Assembly: GCA_947176915.1 (NCBI GenBank)
Contig: CAMWSM010000019.1
Coordinates: forward strand, 1-38,963
Length of the DNA: 38,963 nt
Direction of reading: 5' to 3'
DNA from: an uncultured Porphyromonadaceae bacterium
GTDB lineage: Bacteria; Bacteroidota; Bacteroidia; Bacteroidales; Muribaculaceae
Below are positions 17,126 through 24,920 of this stretch, piece after piece (position 1 is the first letter of the stretch; the number at the start of each line of letters is the position of its first letter). A program made the translations under genes and the position numbers. Under the pieces are notes generated by a model, which worked only from the letters and a program-made list of their open reading frames with translations, was not told the origin of the DNA and ran no database searches.

Positions 17126-17210
17126 TAGGATAAAAGATGACGCGTCGTTAAGGGGAGCGTGAAATTCAATCCGTGGATAAACGCTTTGCCAACGTGTTTG
17201 TTTTAAGAGT

Positions 17211-18716
17211 ATGAAAAACGAAGAGAAGGAAGCCGTAAGGCAGGAAAAAATAGAGCAGCTTGCCGCTGCCAAGGCTGATAGCGACAAGGTGATAAATGAA
17301 GCCACAAATTCGGAATATAAGTATGGCTTCACGAGTGACATTGAGACAGAGATTGTGCCTCCCGGTCTTAATGAGGATGTGATACGTTTCATATCAAAGG
17401 TGAAGGATGAGCCTGCATGGTTGCTTGACTTCCGGTTGAAAGCCTTTCGCTACTGGCAGACACTGCCGATGCCTCATTGGGCGCATCTGAATATCCCGGA
17501 GATAGATTATCAGGCAATCTCTTATTATGCGGCTCCCAAGAAGAAGGAGCTTAAGAAGAGTCTTGACGAAGTTGACCCGGAACTAATAAAGACATTCAAT
17601 AAACTCGGCATATCCCTTGAGGAACAGAAGCAGCTTGCAGGAGTGGCGGTGGATGCCGTGATGGATTCTGTAAGCGTAAAGACCACTCACAGGGAGAAGC
17701 TTGCGGAGCTTGGTGTGATTTTCTGTTCATTCTCTGAGGCTGTAAAAGATTATCCGGATCTGGTCAAGAAATATTTAGGGAGTGTGGTTAGCTATAGGGA
17801 TAATTTCTTTGCGGCTCTTAATTCAGCAGTATTTTCCGACGGGTCTTTCGTCTATATTCCTAAGGGTGTCCGTTGCCCTATGGAGTTGAGCACCTATTTC
17901 CGTATCAATGCCTCCGGCACGGGACAGTTTGAACGCACGCTGATAGTGGCTGACGATGATGCCTACGTGAGCTATCTGGAAGGTTGCACCGCCCCTATGC
18001 GTGATGAAAATCAGCTCCATGCCGCCATAGTTGAGATTATCTGCGAGGAGAGGAGCGAAGTGAAATACAGTACGGTGCAAAACTGGTATGCCGGCGATAA
18101 GGAGGGGAAAGGGGGCATCTACAATTTCGTTACTAAACGAGGATTGTGCAGAGGCCATCGTTCAAAAATTTCCTGGACTCAGGTCGAGACTGGCTCTGCA
18201 ATTACGTGGAAGTATCCTTCCTGCATATTGAAGGGGGATGAAAGTGTGGGAGAGTTTTATTCAGTAGCTGTAACAAACAACTATCAGCAGGCTGACACCG
18301 GCACGAAGATGATTCATGTGGGACGCAATTCGCGAAGTACGATTGTCAGCAAGGGCATTTCTGCGGGGAAAAGCCAGAATTCCTACCGAGGACTCGTAAG
18401 GGTTGCGGAGAAAGCCACGGGATGCAGAAATTATACTCAATGTGATTCTCTCTTGATGGGTAATGAATGCGGGGCACATACCTTCCCTTATATTGACGTG
18501 AGAAATTCCTCTTCAACGGTGGAGCATGAGGCCACTACCTCCAAAATAAACGAGGAGCAACTTTTCTATTGCCGTCAGCGGGGTATTCCTACCGAAGAGG
18601 CTGTCGCATTGATTGTAAATGGATATGCCAAGGAGGTGATGAATAAGCTTCCGATGGAGTTTGCAGTTGAGGCTCAGAAACTTCTCCAGATAACTCTGGA
18701 GGGGAGTGTGGGGTAG
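17211..18716 (+). CDS. sufB: Fe-S cluster assembly scaffold SufB
   Basis: This 501-residue cytosolic protein is the scaffold on which SufBCD builds iron-sulfur clusters. The N-terminal 35 residues are an extra charged helix; then come [27 protein letters not shown] and [16 protein letters not shown], all close to SufB. The beta-helix core ends with [16 protein letters not shown], the scaffold cysteine in [21 protein letters not shown] with the conserved Glu-His region, and [10 protein letters not shown]. The frame is intact and has its own promoter. sufC and sufD do not follow it as they usually do in Bacteroidetes; the next gene is an IVP-like cassette and then phoH, so the partners must lie elsewhere. 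Confidence 0.96.
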   Translation: MKNEEKEAVRQEKIEQLAAAKADSDKVINEATNSEYKYGFTSDIETEIVPPGLNEDVIRFISKVKDEPAWLLDFRLKAFRYWQTLPMPHWAHLNIPEIDYQAISYYAAPKKKELKKSLDEVDPELIKTFNKLGISLEEQKQLAGVAVDAVMDSVSVKTTHREKLAELGVIFCSFSEAVKDYPDLVKKYLGSVVSYRDNFFAALNSAVFSDGSFVYIPKGVRCPMELSTYFRINASGTGQFERTLIVADDDAYVSYLEGCTAPMRDENQLHAAIVEIICEERSEVKYSTVQNWYAGDKEGKGGIYNFVTKRGLCRGHRSKISWTQVETGSAITWKYPSCILKGDESVGEFYSVAVTNNYQQADTGTKMIHVGRNSRSTIVSKGISAGKSQNSYRGLVRVAEKATGCRNYTQCDSLLMGNECGAHTFPYIDVRNSSSTVEHEATTSKINEEQLFYCRQRGIPTEEAVALIVNGYAKEVMNKLPMEFAVEAQKLLQITLEGSVG

Positions 18717-18779
18717 AGGCTTTAGGCATTAGGCATTAGGCATTAGGCCGGAGGGGATAGGTGTTAGGGATTAGGGTAG
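18717..18779 (+). repeat. Left heptamer array of the first IVP cassette
   Basis: Directly after the sufB stop codon come TTTAGGC and three ATTAGGC units (18721-18748), then degenerate TTAGGG-like units to 18776. The array is the inverted counterpart of the one at 19169-19202. Confidence 0.9.
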
Positions 18780-18799
18780 ATGATAAATATTTACGTGAA

Positions 18800-19174
18800 A
18801 TGTCCAGTAGCAAATATAAAGATTTAAAGGTATGGGTGAAATCAATAGAATTAGTTGCTGAGGTCTATGATCTTGTAAAATTACTTCCAGGAGAAGAAAG
18901 ATATGGTTTATCAGATCAAATGAGACGGGCAGCTGTTTCTATACCTTCAAATATTGCGGAGGGACATGGAAGACATACTGATAAGGAATTTATCAAATTT
19001 CTTTCCATATCAAGAGGCTCGTTGTTTGAATTGGAAACCCAATTGGAGATATGCCGACGGTTAAACTATATGGATGCATCAACCTTATCCGGAGTTGGAG
19101 AGAAAATTACCGAAATCAGCAAAATGCTAAATAGCTTAATCAGGTATAGAATAAAAAATGAATTGAACACCTAA
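18800..19174 (+). CDS. Four-helix-bundle protein, 23S rRNA IVP-like
   Basis: This 124-residue protein belongs to the four-helix-bundle family known from intervening sequences in 23S rRNA genes (S23/IVP type) and related to the Avd proteins of diversity-generating retroelements. The family marks are KYKDLKVWVKSIELV at the start, SDQMRRAAVSIPSNIAEG in helix 2, and helix 3/4 with FIKFLSISRGSLFELETQLE. I start at the ATG at 18800, matching relatives; an upstream GTG at 18761 lies in the repeats. The stop codon TAA is itself part of the right repeat array. The gene is AT-rich. Its role is unknown; nucleic-acid binding is suggested by the family. No reverse transcriptase or rRNA gene is nearby. Confidence 0.88.
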   Translation: MSSSKYKDLKVWVKSIELVAEVYDLVKLLPGEERYGLSDQMRRAAVSIPSNIAEGHGRHTDKEFIKFLSISRGSLFELETQLEICRRLNYMDASTLSGVGEKITEISKMLNSLIRYRIKNELNT

Positions 19175-19202
19175 GGCCTAAGGCCTAAAGCCTAAAGCCT
19201 AC
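19169..19202 (+). repeat. Right heptamer array of the first IVP cassette
   Basis: CCTAAGG occurs twice and CCTAAAG twice in tandem, then CCTAC. The reverse complement CTTTAGG/CCTTAGG matches the units of the left array. It contains the stop codon of the IVP-like gene and ends 5 nt before phoH. Confidence 0.9.
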
Positions 19203-19207
19203 ATAAC

Positions 19208-20179
19208 ATGAACGAAAGAATAGTAATAATAGATAGAGTTGACCCACAGACTTTCTACGGAGTCAATAATAATAATATCAATCTTATTCGCAATCTCTTC
19301 CCGAAGTTGCGGATGGCTGCTCGCGGCAATGTCATCAAGGTGATAGGAGAGGAGGGAGAAACTGCTGAATTTGAGAGGAAGGTAAAGTTGATCGAGGATT
19401 ATGCTGCCAAGTATAACAAGCTTTCCGAGGATGTCATAATAGATATCGTGAAGGGGGAGCCCCCGAAAGCGGTAAATTCCGAAGGGGTGATAATTTTCGG
19501 ACAATCCGGCAGACCTATATCGCCTCGCAATGCAAATCAGGCGAAGATGGTGAAGAGTTTCTCGCATAATGATCTTACGTTTGCCCTTGGTCCGGCGGGA
19601 ACGGGAAAAACTTATATTGCCATAGCACTCGCTGTCGCAGCTTTGAAAAATAAGACCTGTAAAAGGATAATCCTATCCCGTCCAGCAGTAGAGGCAGGGG
19701 AGAAACTCGGATTTCTTCCGGGAGACATGAAGGATAAAATCGATCCTTATCTTCGTCCGCTCTATGATGCGCTTGAGGATATGATTCCCCAGCTTAAGCT
19801 GAAGGAATATATGGAGAATGACACGATTCAGATTGCTCCGCTGGCTTTTATGCGCGGAAGAACGTTGAATGATGCCGTGATAATCCTTGATGAGGCGCAA
19901 AACACAACCAAGCATCAGATGAAGATGTTCCTCACCCGTCTGGGTGTCAACAGCCGTATGATCATAACGGGAGATGCGACTCAGATTGACCTTCCCCGCA
20001 CGGTTCAGAGCGGTTTGCTTCAGTCGTTGAGAATACTTCGCGGTGTTGAAGGGATCGGAATTATAGAATACGGCAAGAAGGATATAGTTCGTCATCCGCT
20101 TGTGCAGCGTATCGTTGATGCGTACGAAGCACGCGAGAAGAAGGTGGATGAGGAATTCAATAAAGAAATCGAAAATTGA
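19208..20179 (+). CDS. PhoH-like ATPase
   Basis: This 323-residue cytosolic protein is a PhoH-type P-loop NTPase, a family linked to RNA metabolism. An N-terminal KH-like part (about 1-90) includes LFPKLRMAARGNVIKVIGEEG. The Walker A GPAGTGKT is at 128-135 and Walker B with DAVIILDEAQNTT near 220-230; ITGDATQIDLPR follows around 255-265, and the length is normal. The next gene begins one base after its stop codon, so the two are surely co-transcribed. In many bacteria phoH stands next to ybeY; here it does not. Confidence 0.92.
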   Translation: MNERIVIIDRVDPQTFYGVNNNNINLIRNLFPKLRMAARGNVIKVIGEEGETAEFERKVKLIEDYAAKYNKLSEDVIIDIVKGEPPKAVNSEGVIIFGQSGRPISPRNANQAKMVKSFSHNDLTFALGPAGTGKTYIAIALAVAALKNKTCKRIILSRPAVEAGEKLGFLPGDMKDKIDPYLRPLYDALEDMIPQLKLKEYMENDTIQIAPLAFMRGRTLNDAVIILDEAQNTTKHQMKMFLTRLGVNSRMIITGDATQIDLPRTVQSGLLQSLRILRGVEGIGIIEYGKKDIVRHPLVQRIVDAYEAREKKVDEEFNKEIEN

Positions 20180-20180
20180 T

Positions 20181-21326
20181 ATGGCGAAAGTTGGAGATAC
20201 AGTGCGCTTCCTGAGTAGTACAGGGGGCGGAAAGATAACAAGAATAGAGGGGAATATCGCATACGTTGATGAGGATGGCTTCGAGACACCGGTGCTGCTG
20301 AAGGAGGTTGTGGTGGTGCTGCCTGCGGGACATGAACCTAAGCAAAAGAATTCTCGGCTTATGTTCGATCAGTCGGCGTATGACGAGGGGAAGAAGCCTG
20401 CTCCGACACCGAAGCCAACGAAGAGGGAGACAGAGTTGCCTAAACCGCAGCCGGCTCTTCCGATAGAGGAGACTCCTCACGGGGAGCGTCTCAACATCAC
20501 TTTGGCTTTCGAGCCTTCGGATGTCAAGAATCTTGATAAGTCGCGATTCACGGCTGTGATTGTGAACGATTCAAACTATCAGCTTGAGTTTACTTTTCTG
20601 CGCCGTTCAAGCGAGGAGAGAGGCTGGACATTAGTGAATGGAGGAACCGTTCCCCCTAATGAATTGCTTGACCTTGCAGTGCTTACACAAGAGGAGATCT
20701 CGAAGTATGAGCGCATAGTGTTTCAGTGTATTGCTCTCAAGAAGGAGAAGTCCTTCACTTTGCAGGCTCCCGTCAGTGTGATGCGTAATCTGGATCTGAC
20801 AAAGTTTCATAAGTATCATTGTTTCCGTCCGGGATTATATTTCGAGACTCCGGTTATTGAGGTGCCGCTCGTCGTTGATGGTGTCGCAGTGAAGCCTTTG
20901 GAGGTTAATACAGTTGAATTACAGTCGGCTATGCAGGGAGGGAAACCTGATAAAGCCTCTTTGGATGAATTGTCTAACAAGTACAAGGTGGATAAGCGCG
21001 AGAAGAGGAAACAGAATCCGGCGGATAATCCTCATAAACTTTTGCCTCTCATCGAAGTGGATCTTCATATAGGGGAATTAATTGATTCAACGGTCGGAAT
21101 GGAGCCTAAGGATATGCTCGGACTTCAGCTTGACACGGTAAGGAAATATATGAAAGCTAATGCTCTGCGCAAGGGGCAGAAGATAGTTTTCATACATGGA
21201 AAAGGGGAGGGCGTATTGCGGAAGGCAGTGCTTGAACTTCTGAAGAAGGAGTATCCGAAGGCTGAGATTCAGGATGCCTCTTTCCGCGAATACGGATTTG
21301 GCGCAACTCTCGTAACGATAAATTGA
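20181..21326 (+). CDS. DUF2027 and Smr domain protein
   Basis: This is a 381-residue protein starting at the ATG at 20181, one base after the phoH stop; longer readings run back into phoH. The N-terminal part, KVGDTVRFLSSTGGGKITRI and the following VLLKEVVVV, is the DUF2027 type found only in Bacteroidetes. A proline-rich linker (about 65-95) and a beta-rich middle follow. The C-terminal 90 residues form an Smr domain with VDLHIGEL and the HGKGEGVLR loop, the nuclease-like domain of MutS2. Its function is unknown; nicking or RNA cleavage is possible. A short tandem repeat array begins in its stop codon. Confidence 0.9.
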   Translation: MAKVGDTVRFLSSTGGGKITRIEGNIAYVDEDGFETPVLLKEVVVVLPAGHEPKQKNSRLMFDQSAYDEGKKPAPTPKPTKRETELPKPQPALPIEETPHGERLNITLAFEPSDVKNLDKSRFTAVIVNDSNYQLEFTFLRRSSEERGWTLVNGGTVPPNELLDLAVLTQEEISKYERIVFQCIALKKEKSFTLQAPVSVMRNLDLTKFHKYHCFRPGLYFETPVIEVPLVVDGVAVKPLEVNTVELQSAMQGGKPDKASLDELSNKYKVDKREKRKQNPADNPHKLLPLIEVDLHIGELIDSTVGMEPKDMLGLQLDTVRKYMKANALRKGQKIVFIHGKGEGVLRKAVLELLKKEYPKAEIQDASFREYGFGATLVTIN

Positions 21327-21393
21327 AAATTGAAATTTGAAAATTGAAAATTGTGATAGTTGGTTGTGGATAAAGTTTATAAATTGAAAATTG
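21320..21393 (+). repeat. Left AAATTG-type array of the second IVP cassette
   Basis: Tandem units of AAATTGA/AAATTTG type run from 21320 to 21353, starting inside the last codons and the TGA of the DUF2027-Smr gene; another AAATTGAAAATTG lies at 21381-21393. The stretch is the reverse complement of the array at 21784-21815 over at least 20 nt (AAAATTGAAATTTGAAAATT). Confidence 0.88.
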
Positions 21394-21407
21394 TATTCTG
21401 ATTGTGG

Positions 21408-21773
21408 ATGAGAGATAATGTTTTGTATAATAAAAGTCTTAATTTTGCAATCAGAATTGTGAAGTTATATTCTTGTCTTAAAGATAGGGGTGAATATATC
21501 ATGTCTAAGCAAATAATGCGTAGTGGAACAAGTATTGGGGCGAATATTACCGAGGCGTTAGATGCTCAGAGTGGTATGGATTTCGTATCAAAACTATCGA
21601 TTGCTCTAAAAGAATGTAAGGAAACACGATATTGGCTTACATTACTTCATAGAGTAGGGATTCTTTATGGGAAAGAATATGATTCTTTAGATAAGGATGC
21701 GTCTGAATTAAATGCTCTTTTGGTTTCAATTATAAAAACCAAGAAGAGAAATTTGATGACTAAGGGGAAATAA
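21408..21773 (+). CDS. Four-helix-bundle protein, 23S rRNA IVP-like (second subtype)
   Basis: This 121-residue protein is a second member of the four-helix-bundle family, in a different branch from the one at 18800. Marks are MRDNVLYNKSLNFAIRIVKLY at the start, SKQIMRSGTSIGANI in helix 2 and DFVSKLSIALKECKETRYWL in helix 3. The ATG at 21408 matches relatives; a TTG at 21402 is the only earlier in-frame alternative. It sits between inverted arrays of AAATTG-type repeats, while the first member lies between TTAGGC-type arrays. AT-rich composition and lack of relation to its neighbours suggest acquisition. Function unknown. Confidence 0.88.
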   Translation: MRDNVLYNKSLNFAIRIVKLYSCLKDRGEYIMSKQIMRSGTSIGANITEALDAQSGMDFVSKLSIALKECKETRYWLTLLHRVGILYGKEYDSLDKDASELNALLVSIIKTKKRNLMTKGK

Positions 21774-21783
21774 TAAGTATTAT

Positions 21784-21815
21784 AATTTTCAAATTTCAAT
21801 TTTCAAAATTCAATT
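21784..21815 (+). repeat. Right AAATTG-type array (inverted) of the second IVP cassette
   Basis: AATTTTCAAATTTCAATTTT and the following CAAAATTCAATT are inverted relative to the left array. It ends 5 nt before the DUF695 gene. Confidence 0.88.
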
Positions 21816-21819
21816 AAAT

Positions 21820-22248
21820 ATGAAGTGGTGGTCTTATCCCGCGGAGGGTGAGAGTGGAAAGACGATAATAGTAACCGGTCATGACGGAATAGATAAATTC
21901 CGTGAGAGCGGGAAGTATATCTATCGTATAGACGTGAGCTGGAAATATAATGCTCTTGCTGACGGAATGCCGGAGGAGGAGGATGCAAGGCTGATGGAGG
22001 AGGTAACAGATGCCTTGACGGATGCCTTGAAAAAGGATAAGGTGGCTGTTATGACGGGAATTTATACGGGAGATGGAAGCCGGGACTGGGTCTTCTACAC
22101 AAAGAATCTCAAGATTTTCTCAATAGTCTTTAACAAGGCATTGGAGAATCTGCCGACTATTCCTTTTCTGATAGAGGCTGAGGAGGATGCCGGTTGGGAG
22201 GAATATTCTCACATGAGGGAGGAGACATACGTGCCTGACGAGGAATAA
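21820..22248 (+). CDS. DUF695 family protein
   Basis: This small soluble protein of 142 residues has no signal peptide or membrane segment. It resembles the DUF695 family: WWSYPAEGESGKTIIVTGHDG at the start (quoted only in part), YRIDVSWKY, DKVAVMTGIYTGDGSRDW in the middle and an acidic C terminus. The role of the family is unknown. It begins right after the second IVP cassette and ends 29 nt before the amylase gene, so it may be transcribed with it. Confidence 0.75.
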   Translation: MKWWSYPAEGESGKTIIVTGHDGIDKFRESGKYIYRIDVSWKYNALADGMPEEEDARLMEEVTDALTDALKKDKVAVMTGIYTGDGSRDWVFYTKNLKIFSIVFNKALENLPTIPFLIEAEEDAGWEEYSHMREETYVPDEE

Positions 22249-22277
22249 ATATTTTATTAACATATACTTTAAAATCT

Positions 22278-24716
22278 ATGGTAAAAAACTATCTTACGTT
22301 ATGGATGATGCTTTTGGCCGTCGTGCTCGGAATAGGCACAGCCAAAGCAGAGGGTCTGACTGTAGAACTATCTTCATCATGGGGCTCGAATATCGTGCGT
22401 CTTGATAAAGATGTGAAATTCAGGGCACAGGCCAATCAGGAAGCTGATCTTCGTATCACAGTGAATGACACTGAAATTGTGAATCAAAAGAATGTAGCAG
22501 CTAATACGAAAGTGGAGGGTGTTTTCACATTCTCAACAACGGGTGATTTCACCGTTACGGCTTATGCTACAGCTAATGGAGAAACAGTAAGCAGCACGGC
22601 ATTTTATTGTGTGCCTACCGTTTCTCAACCGGCATCTTCACAGACTGTTCCCCCGATGGGAGCATTCCGTAACGCAGACGGAACAGTAACATTCTGTTTC
22701 GCTGCTCCGGAGAAAGAGACAGTGATTCTCGTGGGTTCCTGGAATGATTATAAGGTTTCGCAGGCTGCCGTGATGGATTATGTTGACGGTCCGGCAGACG
22801 GAGAGGGTTCTTTCCGTTATTTCACCAAGACAGTGAGCGGTGTTCCGGTGAACGAACCGGTGCTTTACTATTATATGGTAAACAACGGCACAAGTTATAA
22901 GAACGTCGGTGATCCTTACGCACGTCTTGTCCTGGATCCAAATAATGACAAATGGATTTCTCCCGAAGTATATCCCGATATGCCTGCATATCCTGAGGAT
23001 AAGGTAAAGAATGTATGTCTTGCCGTGTTCCAGGATAACTTCGGTGAGTATGAATGGAAAGTAAAGGATTTCAAGGGTGCTCCTAAGGATGATCTCGTAA
23101 TCTATGAACTTCTTTTCCGCGATTTCACAGGAACTGAAGGGAAGGCACTCGGCGATGGCACCGTGCGCAAGGCAATAGGGAAAATACCTTATCTTAAATC
23201 CTTAGGCATCAACGCGGTGGAGCTTCTTCCTATCAATGAATTCGACGGTAACCTTTCATGGGGTTATAATCCTAACTTCTATTTCGCAATAGATAAGGCT
23301 TACGGTACAGCTCAGGATTATAAGGAATTTATCGACATCTGCCATGAAAACGGCATTGCAGTCATTCTTGACGTAGTATTCAATCAGAGCGCCGGACTGC
23401 ATCCGTGGTATCAGCTCTATGCAGTAGGCAGCAATCCTTTCTACAATAAGGAGGCCCCACATGCCTACAGTGTGTTGAACGACTGGAAGCAGGAATATCC
23501 TCTTGTGCAGCAGCAATGGCACGATATGCTCAAATATTGGCTGACGGAGTATAAGGTAGATGGTTTCCGTTTTGACCTCGTGAAAGGTCTTGGCGATAAC
23601 AGTTCATACGCCGGCTCAGGAAGTTTAGACAGCCGAACTAACAGGTTTAATCAAAGCCGTGTCAATCGTATGAAGCGTCTGCATGATGCTATGCGCGAGG
23701 TGAACCCTGATGCATATTTCATCAATGAGCTTCTCGGAGATGCCAAGGAGGAGAATGAGATGGCTACCGATGGTGAGCTCAACTGGTTTAACAACAATTA
23801 TAACGGTTGTGAGTTTGCTATGGGCTGGAAGAGCAACCTTAACACTATGTGGGCACCCAAAGCAAGTCGCAGTGTGGGCTCAACTGTTTCCTATCTTGAA
23901 AGTCATGATGAGGAGCGTCTTGCCTACAAACAGGACATGTATGGTGTAGAAGGTATTATCAAAGGTAATCGTGAGAATTCCTGTTTCCGTCTTGCCGGGG
24001 CTGCCGTACAGATGCTTATGGTGCCGGGCTCACACATGATCTGGCAGTTCTCCGAGATGGGTAACGCTCAGAGCACTAAAAAGGGTTCGGACAATGACAC
24101 AGGCAATAAGATTGTGAATTGGGCACTCATGGATAATCCTGCCAACGGTGGTTTGGTTGACCGTTATCGTGAATTGATCCATATCCGTCTTGCAAACCCC
24201 GAGTTATTCGGTCCGGATGCAGACTATAGCCTCAATTTCAATTCGCCTTATAATTATCCGTCGTCTACTCCAAAGAATCTGCTATATGCCACATCATTCT
24301 ATGGTAATAAGGAACTCTATGTGTTGATAAACTCAAGTGTAAACACTCAACTTACCTCTACAGTGGCTTTCCGCAGCGATAATGCTTCGGATTATCAGAT
24401 ACTGTCCAACTGGGGAGCTACTGATCCGGTGATCGACTATGCAAATAAGACAGTAACTCTTCCTGCTAACGGATATGTTGTTATTGCCAACAAGAGCGTT
24501 GAGTCAAGTGTTGGAAGTGTTGTTGGGGATTCTGCTGATTGGGGCGTATATTGCAATGGCGGCTCACTTTACGTGGTGAATGCCTCTTCTCCGGTTGATG
24601 TATGGAATGCAGCGGGAATGAAGGTCGCTCATGGTGAAGGTAATTTCAATGTTTCATTGCCTTCCGGTCTCTACATTGTAAATTGCGGAGGAAAGAGCGT
24701 TAAGGTGAGGCTGTAG
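22278..24716 (+). CDS. Secreted GH13 alpha-amylase
   Basis: This 812-residue extracellular enzyme hydrolyses alpha-1,4-glucans. A signal peptide (to about residue 24), a beta domain (25-110) and a CBM48-like module with VILVGSWNDYKVS (about 145-165) precede the TIM barrel. Barrel motifs are DVVFNQ (365-370), GFRFD with nucleophile D433, FINELLGD with acid/base E484, and ESHDEE with transition-state aspartate D544. Region I has Gln where most GH13 enzymes have His. The last 70 residues, with VDVWNAAGMKVAHGEG and LPSGLYIVNCGGKSVKVRL, look like a type IX secretion sorting tail. It probably makes maltooligosaccharides that the SusCD-like system at 5.4 kb imports. The stop codon TAG lies in a repeat array. 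Confidence 0.93.
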   Translation: MVKNYLTLWMMLLAVVLGIGTAKAEGLTVELSSSWGSNIVRLDKDVKFRAQANQEADLRITVNDTEIVNQKNVAANTKVEGVFTFSTTGDFTVTAYATANGETVSSTAFYCVPTVSQPASSQTVPPMGAFRNADGTVTFCFAAPEKETVILVGSWNDYKVSQAAVMDYVDGPADGEGSFRYFTKTVSGVPVNEPVLYYYMVNNGTSYKNVGDPYARLVLDPNNDKWISPEVYPDMPAYPEDKVKNVCLAVFQDNFGEYEWKVKDFKGAPKDDLVIYELLFRDFTGTEGKALGDGTVRKAIGKIPYLKSLGINAVELLPINEFDGNLSWGYNPNFYFAIDKAYGTAQDYKEFIDICHENGIAVILDVVFNQSAGLHPWYQLYAVGSNPFYNKEAPHAYSVLNDWKQEYPLVQQQWHDMLKYWLTEYKVDGFRFDLVKGLGDNSSYAGSGSLDSRTNRFNQSRVNRMKRLHDAMREVNPDAYFINELLGDAKEENEMATDGELNWFNNNYNGCEFAMGWKSNLNTMWAPKASRSVGSTVSYLESHDEERLAYKQDMYGVEGIIKGNRENSCFRLAGAAVQMLMVPGSHMIWQFSEMGNAQSTKKGSDNDTGNKIVNWALMDNPANGGLVDRYRELIHIRLANPELFGPDADYSLNFNSPYNYPSSTPKNLLYATSFYGNKELYVLINSSVNTQLTSTVAFRSDNASDYQILSNWGATDPVIDYANKTVTLPANGYVVIANKSVESSVGSVVGDSADWGVYCNGGSLYVVNASSPVDVWNAAGMKVAHGEGNFNVSLPSGLYIVNCGGKSVKVRL

Positions 24717-24762
24717 GCTTTAGGTATTAGGCATTAGGCTTAAGGCCCGAGGTATTAGGTAC
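24713..24762 (+). repeat. Left array of an empty inverted heptamer pair
   Basis: TTTAGGT, ATTAGGC and ATTAGGC-like units run from the amylase stop codon, which is part of the sequence GTAGGCTTTAGG, to 24762. They are of the same type as those at 18717. The right partner is at 24814-24920. Confidence 0.9.
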
Positions 24763-24770
24763 AAAATAAG

Positions 24771-24806
24771 AGAAGAGGGATTGCAAATTCTTGCAGTCCC
24801 TCTTCT
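24771..24806. terminator. Bidirectional terminator between convergent genes
   Basis: AGAAGAGGGA/TCCCTCTTCT forms a 10-bp stem, with an inner TGCAA/TTGCA stem. It lies between the amylase gene and the convergent minus-strand gene, in the exact middle of the inverted heptamer pair. The minus-strand side has the better T-rich tail. Confidence 0.7.
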
Positions 24807-24813
24807 AATTTAT

Positions 24814-24920
24814 ACCTCGAGCCTAACGCCTAACGCCGAACGCCTCGGGCCTAACGCCTAATACCTAATACCTAACACCTAACACCTAACACCTAATCAC
24901 CTAATCACCTAATACCTAAC
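24814..24920 (+). repeat. Right array of the empty inverted heptamer pair
   Basis: About fifteen units of the CCTAACG, CCTAATA and CCTAACA kind, some extended to CCTAATCA, run over 107 nt and end exactly at the stop codon of the next gene (TTA at 24921-24923). It is longer and more varied than the left array. Confidence 0.9.

Noticed and set aside
18800-21773. Diversity-generating retroelement, because four-helix-bundle proteins resemble Avd
   Set aside because: There is no reverse transcriptase, template repeat or variable repeat in the window.
24814-24920. CRISPR array
   Set aside because: The units are 7-8 nt without unique spacers, and there are no cas genes nearby.
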